Source of the DNA: Planctomycetaceae bacterium | GTDB lineage: Bacteria > Planctomycetota > Planctomycetia > Pirellulales > Thermoguttaceae | DNA length: 43,708 nucleotides | Assembly (NCBI GenBank): GCA_012719125.1 | Contig: JAAYAY010000383.1 | Coordinates: forward strand, 1 to 43,708 | Direction of reading: 5' to 3' | Shown here: one piece after another, positions 33,218-41,824 of the stretch | Layout of the letters: each line of letters begins with the position of its first letter | How positions within the stretch are numbered: the stretch's first letter is position 1 | The notes under the pieces: generated by a model | What the model was told of the DNA's origin: nothing | What the model saw: only the letters and a program-made list of their open reading frames with translations | Database searches by the model: none | Made by a program: the position numbers and the translations under genes

Positions 33218-34579
33218 ATGCAACGAATCGACCGACGCGGCGCCGGACGCCGTGCGTTCCTGAGAACGGCGGGCGGACTGGTAGTGGCGCCCTGGATCGT
33301 TCCAGCCGCCGCACTGGGGCGTGACGGGCGAGTGGCTCCAAGTAATCGCATCACACTCGGCTTCATCGGCCTCGGGTTCATGGGCCAGCGGCACCACCTG
33401 TCGCGGTTCGTCGAGTATCCGGAGGCCCAGGTCGTGGCCGTCTGCGACGTCGACCGGTGGCGCCGGGAACACGCTCAGGCGACCGTCGAGACGGCGTACG
33501 CAGCGCAAAAGGCGGGCGGTACCTACCGGGGCTGCGCCGCCTACAACGATCTCCGCGAATTGCTGGCACGCGATGACGTCGACGCCGTGGTGATCGCCAC
33601 CGGCGAACGATGGCATGCTCCGGCCACGATCATGGCTGCCGAGGCGGGCAAGGACATCTTCGTCGAGAAGCCGACCTCCCTGACCATTGCCGAAGCCGGG
33701 GCGATGGTCCGAGCGGTCCGACGCTGCGGACGAGTCTGTCAGACCGGCCTCTATCAACGTTCGGCTGAGGAATTCCAACTGGCCTGCCGGTTGGTTCGTG
33801 AAGGGGCACTGGGGAAGATCGAACGTATCTACGTCATCATCTCCGGCACCAGTAGCGAGGTGGAACTCCCGGCCGACCCCGTCCCCGACGGATTGGACTG
33901 GGACCTGTGGCTCGGCCCGGCACCGTGGCGACCGTTCAACAAGCGGTTCCACCAGTACGGCGAGTCGAAAGGCGTCGTGCCCTGGAGTTTCTGCCGGGAT
34001 TTCGGTGGCGGCAGCCTGACGAGCAACACCGTCCACGCCTTCGACACCGTCCAGTGGGTACTCGGGATGGACGAGTCCGGCCCGTTAGAAATCGTGCCCC
34101 CCGAAACCGGCCTGGTTCCGGATTTGACGTTCAAGTATCCCGGCGACGTGCTCGTCCACGTCGTAGATCAGCGGCTCGACGGAAGCAAGCATATCCTCCC
34201 CAAGGGCTGGGACGAACTGACGTCGATTCAGAACTTTGGAGGCGTGTTCGTCGGCGAACGCGGGTGGATCCACGTCGGCCGCAGCGGTTACCTCACCTCG
34301 AATCCTCCCGAACTCGTCGTCGGTGGTCCCGGCCCCTACGACCGCTTCACCGCCCTGAGAAGGCATCAGCGGGATTGGCTGGAAGCGATCCGCACGCGGC
34401 GTCGCCCGAACTGCGACATCGCCGTCGGCTGCCAGTCGACGATTGTCGCCCACCTGGGCTGTATCGCCCGATGGACCGGACGCACGCTGACCTGGGACGC
34501 CGCCGGCGAGCAGTTCGTCGGCGACGAGGAGGCCAATCGCATGCGACGGCGAGCGATGCGACAGCCGTGGCATGTGTGA
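33218..34579 (+). CDS. Tat-exported Gfo/Idh/MocA oxidoreductase (ThuB-like by context)
   Basis: A 453-residue protein with a Tat signal (GRRAFLRTAGGLVVAPWIV, R11-R12). The nucleotide site is GFIGLGFMG (residues 48-56), and VEKPTSL carries the conserved E150-K151-P152. FGGGSLTSNTVHAFDTVQW lies in the substrate half. The C-terminal FVGDEEANRM and PW match the oxidoreductase at 17877, but overall similarity is moderate, so the two are paralogues rather than recent copies. It probably oxidises a sugar residue with a tightly bound NAD(P) in the periplasm-like space. A perfect aaaggagg site precedes ATG 33218. The ThuA-like gene lies before it and the fused HEAT gene after it, which suggests a three-protein unit. 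Confidence 0.85.
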   Translation: MQRIDRRGAGRRAFLRTAGGLVVAPWIVPAAALGRDGRVAPSNRITLGFIGLGFMGQRHHLSRFVEYPEAQVVAVCDVDRWRREHAQATVETAYAAQKAGGTYRGCAAYNDLRELLARDDVDAVVIATGERWHAPATIMAAEAGKDIFVEKPTSLTIAEAGAMVRAVRRCGRVCQTGLYQRSAEEFQLACRLVREGALGKIERIYVIISGTSSEVELPADPVPDGLDWDLWLGPAPWRPFNKRFHQYGESKGVVPWSFCRDFGGGSLTSNTVHAFDTVQWVLGMDESGPLEIVPPETGLVPDLTFKYPGDVLVHVVDQRLDGSKHILPKGWDELTSIQNFGGVFVGERGWIHVGRSGYLTSNPPELVVGGPGPYDRFTALRRHQRDWLEAIRTRRRPNCDIAVGCQSTIVAHLGCIARWTGRTLTWDAAGEQFVGDEEANRMRRRAMRQPWHV

Positions 34580-34627
34580 GGCGCGACCGGTCCAACCGAC
34601 TTTCCTTCGTGAAGTGAGAAATCCGCT

Positions 34628-36601
34628 ATGTCCTGTATGCAATCCTTCTCTGTCGCGATCGCTGCCGCCGCCCTCTTTGTGTGGGGCCCCGGCGGCGTGG
34701 CGGGCCAAGACGGCCCCGCTGCCGGTTCGGCTTCGACCGAGCGCCAGCAGCTTGCCGCCGTGCTCGCGTCCGACCGTCCCCATGCCGAGAAGTTGTCGGC
34801 CTGCAAGCGGTTGGCGTTGATCGGAAACGCCGACTCCGTGGCAGCTCTGGCCCCCTTACTTTCGGATGCAGAACTCTCACACGCCGCCCGGATCGGGCTG
34901 GAGGCAATTCCTGATCCGGCCGCCGGCGAAGCCCTGCGGGCCGCCCTGACTCAAGTCAAAGGGGAACTGCTGGTCGGAGTGATCAACTCAATCGGCGCTC
35001 GCCGCGACGGGCAGGCGATTCCGGCGCTCGGGAAACTGCTCCGCGACGGCGACCAGACTGTCGCCTCGGCCGCCGCGGCCGCGTTGGGAAAGGTTTCCGG
35101 TTCGGAAGCGGCACAACTGCTGGAAGAGTCCTTGACCGCGGCCGCGACCGCCGTGCGTCCTGCATTTGCCAACGCCGCCCTGGCGTGTGCCCAGACGCTT
35201 GAGTCTCAGGGCAACCGCGAGCGGGCGATTGCCGTCTACGATCGGCTCCGCCAAGCGAGCTTGCCCGAACCGATCCTCACGGCCGCAACACGGGGGGCGA
35301 TTCTCGCTCGGCGCGAAGAAGGGACTTCGCTGCTGATTGCGGAACTCAGCGCCGAAGACGAGGGCCGGTTCATGGCAGCCATCGGCGTGAGCCGCGAACT
35401 CTCCGAACCGCATTTGACCGGCGCACTGGTCGGCCGGTTGGCGGGGCTTCCGCCCGCTCGCCAGGCCCTGTTGATTGAGGTGATCGGCGATCGGGGCGAC
35501 GTAGCAGCGCGTCCCGCGATCCTGCAGGCCGCCGCAAGCTCCTCGCCCGAGGTGCGTACCGCGGCCCTGCGAGCACTAGCCACGCTGGGGGATTCGTCGA
35601 GCCTCGAACTGCTGTTGGACGCGGGCGTCCAATCGGAACCGGAGGTCTCCGCGGCCGCCTTGACGGCCTTGGCCGCCTTGACCGACCCAAAGGTCGACAC
35701 CGTTCTGGCCGAGATGGTCGGAACGGCCGAAGGCCCGATGGAGAGGATCGTCGTCGAACTTGCCGGCCGACGCCAGATCACTGCCGCCGTCCCGGCACTG
35801 CTCAAGGCCGCCGCCAGCCCCCGTGAAGAGATACGACTCGCCGCGCTCACCTCGCTGGGAGCAACGATCGGTCCCCGACAACTCTCCGTGCTGACCGAGC
35901 GGCTCGTCGCGTCCGAGAGCGACCAAGAGTTGGCTGTGGTCGAAGAAGCACTGAAGGCCGCCTGCCGGCGATCGGCCGACAAGGAAGCGTGTGCCGAACC
36001 CTTGGTGAGTTGTCTCCCTGAGGTACCGCGACCCGTGCGACTGTTCTTGTTGGAACTGTTCGGCGAGTTGGGCGGGCCCACGGCCCTGAAGGCCGTATCC
36101 GCCGCGGCCTTGGACAAGGATGAGGAAACACAGGACGTTGGCACGCGTGTCCTCGGCCAGTGGCTGAGTCCGGATGCCGCTCCCGTCCTGCTGAAGGTCG
36201 CGAGGAACTCCTCTCACGCAAAGTTCCGGATCCGCGCTCTCCGCGGCGGGATCCGGATTCTCCGGCAAATGGATCTTCCTCCGGAATCCCGGCTCGCCAT
36301 GTGCCGCGAGGCAATGGAAATGGCCGAACGGGATGAGGAACGCGTCCTGGCCCTGGAAGCGATAGGCCGCATCCCGTCGCGGCAGGCCCTCGACGTGGTA
36401 GTGTCGCATCTTGACACGGCAAGCCTGAAAGCGGCGGCCGCTTCTGCCGCCGTTTCCATCGGCGAGAAGATGATTCCTTGTGAACCCGCGGCCGTCGCCG
36501 CGACCATGAAGAAGGTATTGCAGGCGACCGATGACGGCGAGCTGGTTCGCCGCGCCAGGGAATTGCTCGACAAGGCCGAAACGAAGCTGCCCGGAACGTG
36601 A
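34628..36601 (+). CDS. exported long HEAT-repeat protein
   Basis: A 657-residue protein with a signal peptide (SFSVAIAAAALFVWGPGGVAG). About fifteen HEAT-like repeats follow (DSVAALAPLLSDAELSHAAR, AIPALGKLLRDGDQTVASAA, SPEVRTAALRALATLGDSSS, REEIRLAALTSLGATIGPRQ). It is equivalent to the two separate HEAT genes at 19227 and 20026 joined end to end: GDRGDVAARPAIL near the middle marks the start of the second part. In both places the HEAT gene or genes follow a Tat-exported oxidoreductase directly. The composition is strongly Ala/Leu-rich, as expected for helical repeats; a binding scaffold is the likely role and no catalytic site is seen. The start is ATG 34628, 48 bases after the previous stop; an in-frame ATG at 34637 is possible. 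Confidence 0.82.
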   Translation: MSCMQSFSVAIAAAALFVWGPGGVAGQDGPAAGSASTERQQLAAVLASDRPHAEKLSACKRLALIGNADSVAALAPLLSDAELSHAARIGLEAIPDPAAGEALRAALTQVKGELLVGVINSIGARRDGQAIPALGKLLRDGDQTVASAAAAALGKVSGSEAAQLLEESLTAAATAVRPAFANAALACAQTLESQGNRERAIAVYDRLRQASLPEPILTAATRGAILARREEGTSLLIAELSAEDEGRFMAAIGVSRELSEPHLTGALVGRLAGLPPARQALLIEVIGDRGDVAARPAILQAAASSSPEVRTAALRALATLGDSSSLELLLDAGVQSEPEVSAAALTALAALTDPKVDTVLAEMVGTAEGPMERIVVELAGRRQITAAVPALLKAAASPREEIRLAALTSLGATIGPRQLSVLTERLVASESDQELAVVEEALKAACRRSADKEACAEPLVSCLPEVPRPVRLFLLELFGELGGPTALKAVSAAALDKDEETQDVGTRVLGQWLSPDAAPVLLKVARNSSHAKFRIRALRGGIRILRQMDLPPESRLAMCREAMEMAERDEERVLALEAIGRIPSRQALDVVVSHLDTASLKAAAASAAVSIGEKMIPCEPAAVAATMKKVLQATDDGELVRRARELLDKAETKLPGT

Positions 36602-36681
36602 GGGTTTCGCGGCCCCAGGGAACTGCCGACGTGGAAGAAAGAGAACATATCGTTAACACAACGCAAGACAGGAGAACGTAC

Positions 36682-38121
36682 ATGAAAAGACTGACGATGG
36701 GTATGCTGGTCGCACTGGCGATTTGTTCCGTTGCCATGGGGGCGGAGAAGGGCAAGAAGAAGTACCGCAGCATCACGTGGGAGAAACTGAAGGCCTCCGG
36801 GCCGGAACTGAAGCAGATCGGTCTGCTCGCCACGCGGTCCGCCAAGGAAATCGAGTCGTCGGACTGGTCGGTCGGCTGCGAGACGCTCGACCGCGATCAG
36901 GCCAAGTTCAGCGTCTACAAGGACTATGTGGGCGAGCTCGGGGCCAAGCACGGGCGGCTGCAAAGCGGTTGGGCCAAGTGTGAGAAGGAAAAGGGCGTCT
37001 ACGATTTCGCCTGGCTCGACGAAGGCGTCTACGGCTTGGACGAACAAGGCGTGAAGCCTTGGATGTGCCTGTGTTACGGCAACCCCATCTACAAGTCGAC
37101 CATCCAACTGGGTTCGACGTTGGCGCCCATCGTGCACTCGGAAGAAGCGATGGCCGCCTGGCTAAAGTACGTCGAAGCGGTCGTGACCCGATACAAGAAG
37201 GTCGTGAACGAATGGGAGATCTGGAACGAGCCGTTCGGCCAGGGCAAGGACTACGCCATCATGGTGCTGGCAACGGCCGAACTCATCAAGAGGATTCAGC
37301 CGGATGCGGTCGTCCTCGTCACCGCCATCACCGATGCCGACCGGGTCGACGTCCTGGAGGCGCTCAAGACCGCCAACAAGCTGGACCTGGTCGACTACTG
37401 GGTCTACCACCCGTATGCGAGGAACCCCGACACGTCGTATGCGTGGGTCGAGAAGACCCAGGAGCAGTTGGCGTCCTATAACCCCAAGTACAAATTGTAC
37501 CAGGGCGAGGTCGGCTGCCCGTCGATCCTGGAGTGGACCCACGCGTTGGCATTCTATCCGTGGACCGAGTACAGCCAGGCGAAATGGGATCTGCGCCGCA
37601 TGGCCGGCGACCGGGTCCGCAGTATTCCTTCGAGCGTCTTCACGATCATCGACTTGAAGTATCCGAACATGCTGCAATCCTTCGGATTGATCCGCTCCAG
37701 CTTGTTGCTCGAGTTCATCTACAAACGGCCTGCCTACTACGCCGTCCAGCACATGATGAGCTTCTACGACGACGCGGTGAAGCCGGTCGGCCTTCTGGAA
37801 TATGAGGCGGCTTCGCCGCGGACGCTCACGGTCGCGGGCTTCGAGAAGGCCGGGACACCGGTCGCGCTGGTGTGGTACAGTGATGAGATTCCGAGCGACG
37901 AACTGGCCTGGGACAAGGTCGACGTGACGATCAAAGGCGTTACGTTCCGGGATCCGGTTTACGTGGAAATGATCACGGGCAAGGTCTTCGAATTGGACAA
38001 GTCCGCCTGGAAGAGCGACGGCGGAAACACCACCTTGACGCAATTGCCGGTTTGGGACAGCCCGATGATGCTTGCCGAGCGTGCCCAGGTCGATTTGCAG
38101 AAGGACGCCCCCACACAATGA
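36682..38121 (+). CDS. exported GH39-like clan GH-A glycosidase
   Basis: A 479-residue protein with a signal peptide (MKRLTMGMLVALAICSVAMG). The barrel has the clan GH-A acid/base in VVNEWEIWNEPFGQ (E183) and the nucleophile in YQGEVGCPS (E276). KHGRLQSGWAKCEKEKGVYD, then FAWLDEGVYGLDEQGVKPW, is the opening typical of GH39 beta-xylosidase/iduronidase-type enzymes. The C-terminal 100 residues form a beta-sandwich (SPRTLTVAGFEKAGTPVALV, YVEMITGKVFELDKS). The substrate is not known; related families cover xylosides, arabinosides and uronides. ATG 36682 has aggaga upstream. Its stop overlaps the next start (ATGA), so the two products are probably made in step. Confidence 0.8.
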   Translation: MKRLTMGMLVALAICSVAMGAEKGKKKYRSITWEKLKASGPELKQIGLLATRSAKEIESSDWSVGCETLDRDQAKFSVYKDYVGELGAKHGRLQSGWAKCEKEKGVYDFAWLDEGVYGLDEQGVKPWMCLCYGNPIYKSTIQLGSTLAPIVHSEEAMAAWLKYVEAVVTRYKKVVNEWEIWNEPFGQGKDYAIMVLATAELIKRIQPDAVVLVTAITDADRVDVLEALKTANKLDLVDYWVYHPYARNPDTSYAWVEKTQEQLASYNPKYKLYQGEVGCPSILEWTHALAFYPWTEYSQAKWDLRRMAGDRVRSIPSSVFTIIDLKYPNMLQSFGLIRSSLLLEFIYKRPAYYAVQHMMSFYDDAVKPVGLLEYEAASPRTLTVAGFEKAGTPVALVWYSDEIPSDELAWDKVDVTIKGVTFRDPVYVEMITGKVFELDKSAWKSDGGNTTLTQLPVWDSPMMLAERAQVDLQKDAPTQ

Positions 38122-39428
38122 CGACGAGCCGTGTTTCGCCCTGGATCCTGTTGCTGCTGGCGGCGTGGACGGCCCGTGCGGGAGAGCCCGCTCCTGCCGA
38201 TGCACCCGCGCCGCCGGCGGCGGTGTCGCCGCAGCAACTGGCCGATGCGGTGGATGAGGCGCACGCCGTTCTATGGAGCAAGTTCATCGGTGACGACGGC
38301 CTCATCCGCGATTTTGTCGGGGAGCTCCCCACGCCCGAGGATTGCGAACAGGGGCGGCCCAACGCGATCGGTTGGTGGAGCCCCATCGAAAACGGTCCGA
38401 TGTTCACCGGAACGTATCTCGTTGCGATCTGCGAACGCGCCCGCCGCAGCGGGGAGCCGGCCGACCGGGAGCAGGCACTGCGTCTGGCCAAAGGGTTGCT
38501 TGCGTGTGCTTCCGTATCGGACGTGCCGGGTTTCATCGCCCGCGGCATGGGAACCGACGGCAAATGCCACTATCCGATGGGTTCGCAAGACCAGACCCAC
38601 CCGTGGTTCTACGGGTTGCATGCCTATGCCACCAGCGGGATTCCCGACGCAAACGAGCGAACGGTCGTCGTGGTCAAAATGAAGGAGGTCGCCGGCGCCT
38701 TGGAGGCGGCGGACTGGAAATGCCCCTGTGACGGCGCGTTCGCGGGGGAGTCCCGCGGCGATTTCAAGCTGTTCCGGCATCACGGGGCCGTCATGTATCT
38801 GTTCATCCTCAGAGCCATGTACGACGTAACCGGCGACCGCATCTGGTTCGAACGTTACCGGAAAGCGATGAGCGAACGTTCAAACAAGACCGGCGCGACA
38901 CGGCTTGAAATCTGCGCCAGTGGTTATCCGTATGACCACGAGCAGATCAAGAACATCGATCGCGCCTTGCTGTGGATCTATGTCAGCTCGCAGGGCGCCC
39001 TGGCTCGGTTGGCCGACTGGGAGACGGACGGAGACGTGCACGCCCGCTTTCGCGCCGGGCTCGCCGTCAATGCGCGGGGAGCCCTGGCGGTGATCGACGC
39101 CTACAAGACCTTCGACAACGACGATACGAAGATCTTCGGCCACGCCCGCTGGCGTGAAGGATATCCGGCCTGGTTTCCACAAAAGACGCAGGCCGACGCC
39201 GAGAAGATGGCTTCCCGGGGTGACCGGGCGATCTTGGGAGAACGCAAGAGCTACGAGGCCGGAAGGATGCGACATCCACTGGCGGCCGCGGCGATCATCG
39301 CGATGGCCGGGTATCGGGACGGATTCGAACCGGTCAGGCAGGCGATCTGCCATTACGACTATGCCAGACTCAACATGGCAGAACTGTTCTTTGCTGAGTG
39401 TGCCTACTATGCCCTGCCTGCCGAATAG
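38118..39428 (+). CDS. exported alpha/alpha-barrel protein of unknown function
   Basis: A 436-residue protein with a signal peptide (SPWILLLLAAWTARAG) and a proline/alanine linker (PAPADAPAPPAA). The remainder is a chain of helical pairs (YLVAICERARRSGEP, EQALRLAKGLLACASV, VMYLFILRAMYDVTGDRIWF) that looks like an (alpha/alpha)6-type toroid, as in unsaturated glycuronyl hydrolases and other six-hairpin glycosidases. Conserved-looking loops are IGWWSPIENGPMFTGTY, MGSQDQTHPWFYGL and FRHHGAVMYLF. I cannot assign a family or catalytic acids. It starts by ATGA overlap with the GH39-like gene, and the tight coupling suggests both act on the same glycan. Confidence 0.7.
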   Translation: MTTSRVSPWILLLLAAWTARAGEPAPADAPAPPAAVSPQQLADAVDEAHAVLWSKFIGDDGLIRDFVGELPTPEDCEQGRPNAIGWWSPIENGPMFTGTYLVAICERARRSGEPADREQALRLAKGLLACASVSDVPGFIARGMGTDGKCHYPMGSQDQTHPWFYGLHAYATSGIPDANERTVVVVKMKEVAGALEAADWKCPCDGAFAGESRGDFKLFRHHGAVMYLFILRAMYDVTGDRIWFERYRKAMSERSNKTGATRLEICASGYPYDHEQIKNIDRALLWIYVSSQGALARLADWETDGDVHARFRAGLAVNARGALAVIDAYKTFDNDDTKIFGHARWREGYPAWFPQKTQADAEKMASRGDRAILGERKSYEAGRMRHPLAAAAIIAMAGYRDGFEPVRQAICHYDYARLNMAELFFAECAYYALPAE

Positions 39429-39446
39429 GCGGAAAGCGAGTTTCGT

Positions 39447-41732
39447 ATGCGGAGCAATCTGACGATGACCCTAAGAACCATTCTACTGGCCGTGCTATGG
39501 ACTGCCACCCTCCAGCCTTCGACGGCGTGTGCGGGGGAGAGTTTTGAAAGTACCGTCAGCGGTACCCAGGAGGCGTTGCCGGCCGGATATGTCCCGCCCA
39601 TGATCAGCAACGGAAGTCTCTGCACGCTGATCGACTATCAAGGGGAACAACGTCAACGCGACTACGCGAAAATGACGCCGGCGATCTGGTGGGCGGGACG
39701 CCGATACGGACCCGGACCCGGACACGATCAGATGGTCCCCTTCGGCCATTTCGAGCAGGAGGTGTCCGTCGCCGGGAACGTGCATGAGGCTCCCACGAGT
39801 TGGACGCAAACGCTGAACACCAGGGACGCGGTGGTGACCTGCCGAAATGATTACGGTGACGGGCTGACGGTCGAGACGGTTGCATTCACTCATCTCTCCC
39901 ACGATCTGATCGTGGTGAAGAAACGGCTCTTCGCGAAGAGTCCTAAGGCAGGTTCGGCCCGGCTGACCTTCCAATACCGGTTCACCAACCCCGGAAACGA
40001 TAACGTTCTTCCCCGGCGAATGATCTGCTCGTCGGAACGGCAAGAGGACCCGCAAGGTGTGGATCTCCGATACCAGGTGGACGGGTACCGCCCCTTTGAA
40101 GGCGTCATCTCGGCGTTTTCCGACAGACCGGTCACCGCGACCATCGACCGGCAGGTAGTTTCGTTGTCTGCGGAAATCGCGCTCGATGCCGAGCGACCTG
40201 CCGAACTGACGTTCTATCTGCTGTTTGCGGATTCGATCGATGGAAACGACTATCTGGATCGAGCTGCACGGTTGAAGTCTCGCGTCCGCGAGGAGGGTTT
40301 CGACGGCATGCTGGCTTCCCACCGGCAGGAGTGGGGCAAGTATTGGGACGAGTCGTACGTGCAGATCCCGGACGAACGGCTGGAAAAGGCGTATTGCACG
40401 GCGCAGTACCATCTCCGGGCGAATGCGACGCGGTGGTCTTTCCCGGTCGGCATCTTCCCCACGCACTGGGCGGGAAAGTACTTCGGCTGGGATGAGATGT
40501 TCTGCTACCAGGCGTTGATCAGCAGCAACCATCGCGACATCGCGCGCCGCTGCCCCGAATTCCGGTTCGCCGGGCTGCCCAAGGCGCTCTACCGGGCCAG
40601 CCATTACGGCAAACCGGGCATCTACGGCGCCCGCTTCCCGTGGGAATCGTTGGAAGACGGCACGGAAGGGACGCCGCCCGGTTTCTGGATGGAGCACGTG
40701 TTCCATATGTCGAACATCGCCCTGTCCGCCTGGTTTCAGTATCTCTACACCGACGACAAGAACTACCTGGAAAAAACCGGCTATCCGGTCGTCAGAGAGT
40801 GTGCCCGGTTCTTCTTCGCCAACATGGTCTATGAATCGGCCGACGGCGGGATGTTCATCGGCAAGTGCACGGACCTGGAACGCCTGGGCCCGGCCCGGCA
40901 GAATCCGTTCATGACCTCCTGCGGGGCGATCTACACGCTGGAGGCGGCGGCGGAAGCCTCTGCGCTGCTGAAGACCGACGAGGCCGAAGCCGCACGCTGG
41001 GCACACGCGGCCGCCAAGCTGCGCGAATCGCTGCCCTACGAAGGCGATCGGTACGTGCCCTACGCGGGATGCCAGGAGGAGAGCGTGGCGTCGCTGGGCG
41101 GACTGTTCCCGTATCCGCTGTTCGACAAGACCAACGAGCGACAGCGAAACGCCGTCTATCACTTCGTCGCCAACGGCAAGGCGTCCGGAAACATGTACCC
41201 GGTGGGCAAGTCGGTGTGCGCGTGGTATGCCGGCTGGATGGCGGCCGCCCTGGCGGCCCTGGGAGATCGAACCGAACCGGTCAAACTGCTGGGCAAGGCG
41301 GCGGAAGGAGCAGGTTGTTTCGGCGAGATGTTCGAGATCAACGAACCCAAGGTGGCCATGCACCCGTGGTTCTCCACCGCGTCGGGAAACGTGGTCTACG
41401 CCATGAACCAGATGTTGGTCCAGTCCCGCAATGACACTGTTCTGATCGCGCCGGCAGTTCCTGAGGCGTGGAAAGACTATTCGTTCCAACTCGCATGCCA
41501 CGGCAATCTGGCGGCGGAGGTCGCCGTGCAAGGCGGCCGGCTCGCCAGGTTGACACTGAGGCCGGGAGACGCGAACATCGAAACAGAACGGACGCTGGTC
41601 TTGAATGAAGGCCTGCTGGACGGAGTGCCGCTCAACAAGAGCGTCGTGTCGAACGTAACACGCCAGGATGGCCAGTGCCGGGTCGCGGTTCGGTTCAAGG
41701 GAACGGTCGATCTGGTCACGGCCGCCAAGTGA
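39447..41732 (+). CDS. exported GH95/GH65-like (alpha/alpha)6-barrel glycosidase
   Basis: A 761-residue protein with a signal peptide (TLRTILLAVLWTATLQPSTACA). An N-terminal super-sandwich (residues 30-280) begins LPAGYVPPMISNGSLCTLID. The barrel carries GKYFGWDEMF (D349, E350), FPWESLEDGTEG (E400), HMSNIALSAWFQYL and TGYPVVRECARFFFANM, a pattern shared by GH65 and GH95. The end (MNQMLVQSRNDTVLIAPAVP, then EAW) is like GH95, whose members release alpha-L-fucose or alpha-L-galactose by inversion. The canonical catalytic pair cannot be fixed by eye, so I leave the family open. ATG 39447 follows a ggaaagcgag site 18 bases after the previous stop; ATG 39465 is possible. Confidence 0.72.
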   Translation: MRSNLTMTLRTILLAVLWTATLQPSTACAGESFESTVSGTQEALPAGYVPPMISNGSLCTLIDYQGEQRQRDYAKMTPAIWWAGRRYGPGPGHDQMVPFGHFEQEVSVAGNVHEAPTSWTQTLNTRDAVVTCRNDYGDGLTVETVAFTHLSHDLIVVKKRLFAKSPKAGSARLTFQYRFTNPGNDNVLPRRMICSSERQEDPQGVDLRYQVDGYRPFEGVISAFSDRPVTATIDRQVVSLSAEIALDAERPAELTFYLLFADSIDGNDYLDRAARLKSRVREEGFDGMLASHRQEWGKYWDESYVQIPDERLEKAYCTAQYHLRANATRWSFPVGIFPTHWAGKYFGWDEMFCYQALISSNHRDIARRCPEFRFAGLPKALYRASHYGKPGIYGARFPWESLEDGTEGTPPGFWMEHVFHMSNIALSAWFQYLYTDDKNYLEKTGYPVVRECARFFFANMVYESADGGMFIGKCTDLERLGPARQNPFMTSCGAIYTLEAAAEASALLKTDEAEAARWAHAAAKLRESLPYEGDRYVPYAGCQEESVASLGGLFPYPLFDKTNERQRNAVYHFVANGKASGNMYPVGKSVCAWYAGWMAAALAALGDRTEPVKLLGKAAEGAGCFGEMFEINEPKVAMHPWFSTASGNVVYAMNQMLVQSRNDTVLIAPAVPEAWKDYSFQLACHGNLAAEVAVQGGRLARLTLRPGDANIETERTLVLNEGLLDGVPLNKSVVSNVTRQDGQCRVAVRFKGTVDLVTAAK

Positions 41733-41779
41733 ACACAGGGTTCAGTAGCGGCTTCAGGCCCGCTGGAGAAGACCAGTGA

Positions 41780-41796
41780 TGTAGTACGATGCTACA
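41780..41796 (+). promoter_or_regulatory. 17-bp dyad upstream of the GH36 gene
   Basis: TGTAGTA-CGA-TGCTACA has 7-bp inverted arms with one mismatch. It lies 28 bases before the start codon in the longest gap at this end of the operon and could be an operator or a processing hairpin. No regulator is present in the window to link it to. Confidence 0.3.
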
Positions 41797-41824
41797 ACAT
41801 GAGAACTCGATTGTGAGGTGAGTC

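Noticed and set aside
39495-41531. 678-codon minus-strand open frame
   Set aside because: It is antisense to the GH95/65-like gene, which has a signal peptide and family motifs. The minus product is Arg/His/Val-rich and unlike any protein; such shadows are common at this GC content.
41747-41764. Terminator hairpin after the GH95/65-like gene
   Set aside because: The AGCGG/CCGCT stem is only 5 bp and no T-run follows, so it is not supported as an intrinsic terminator.
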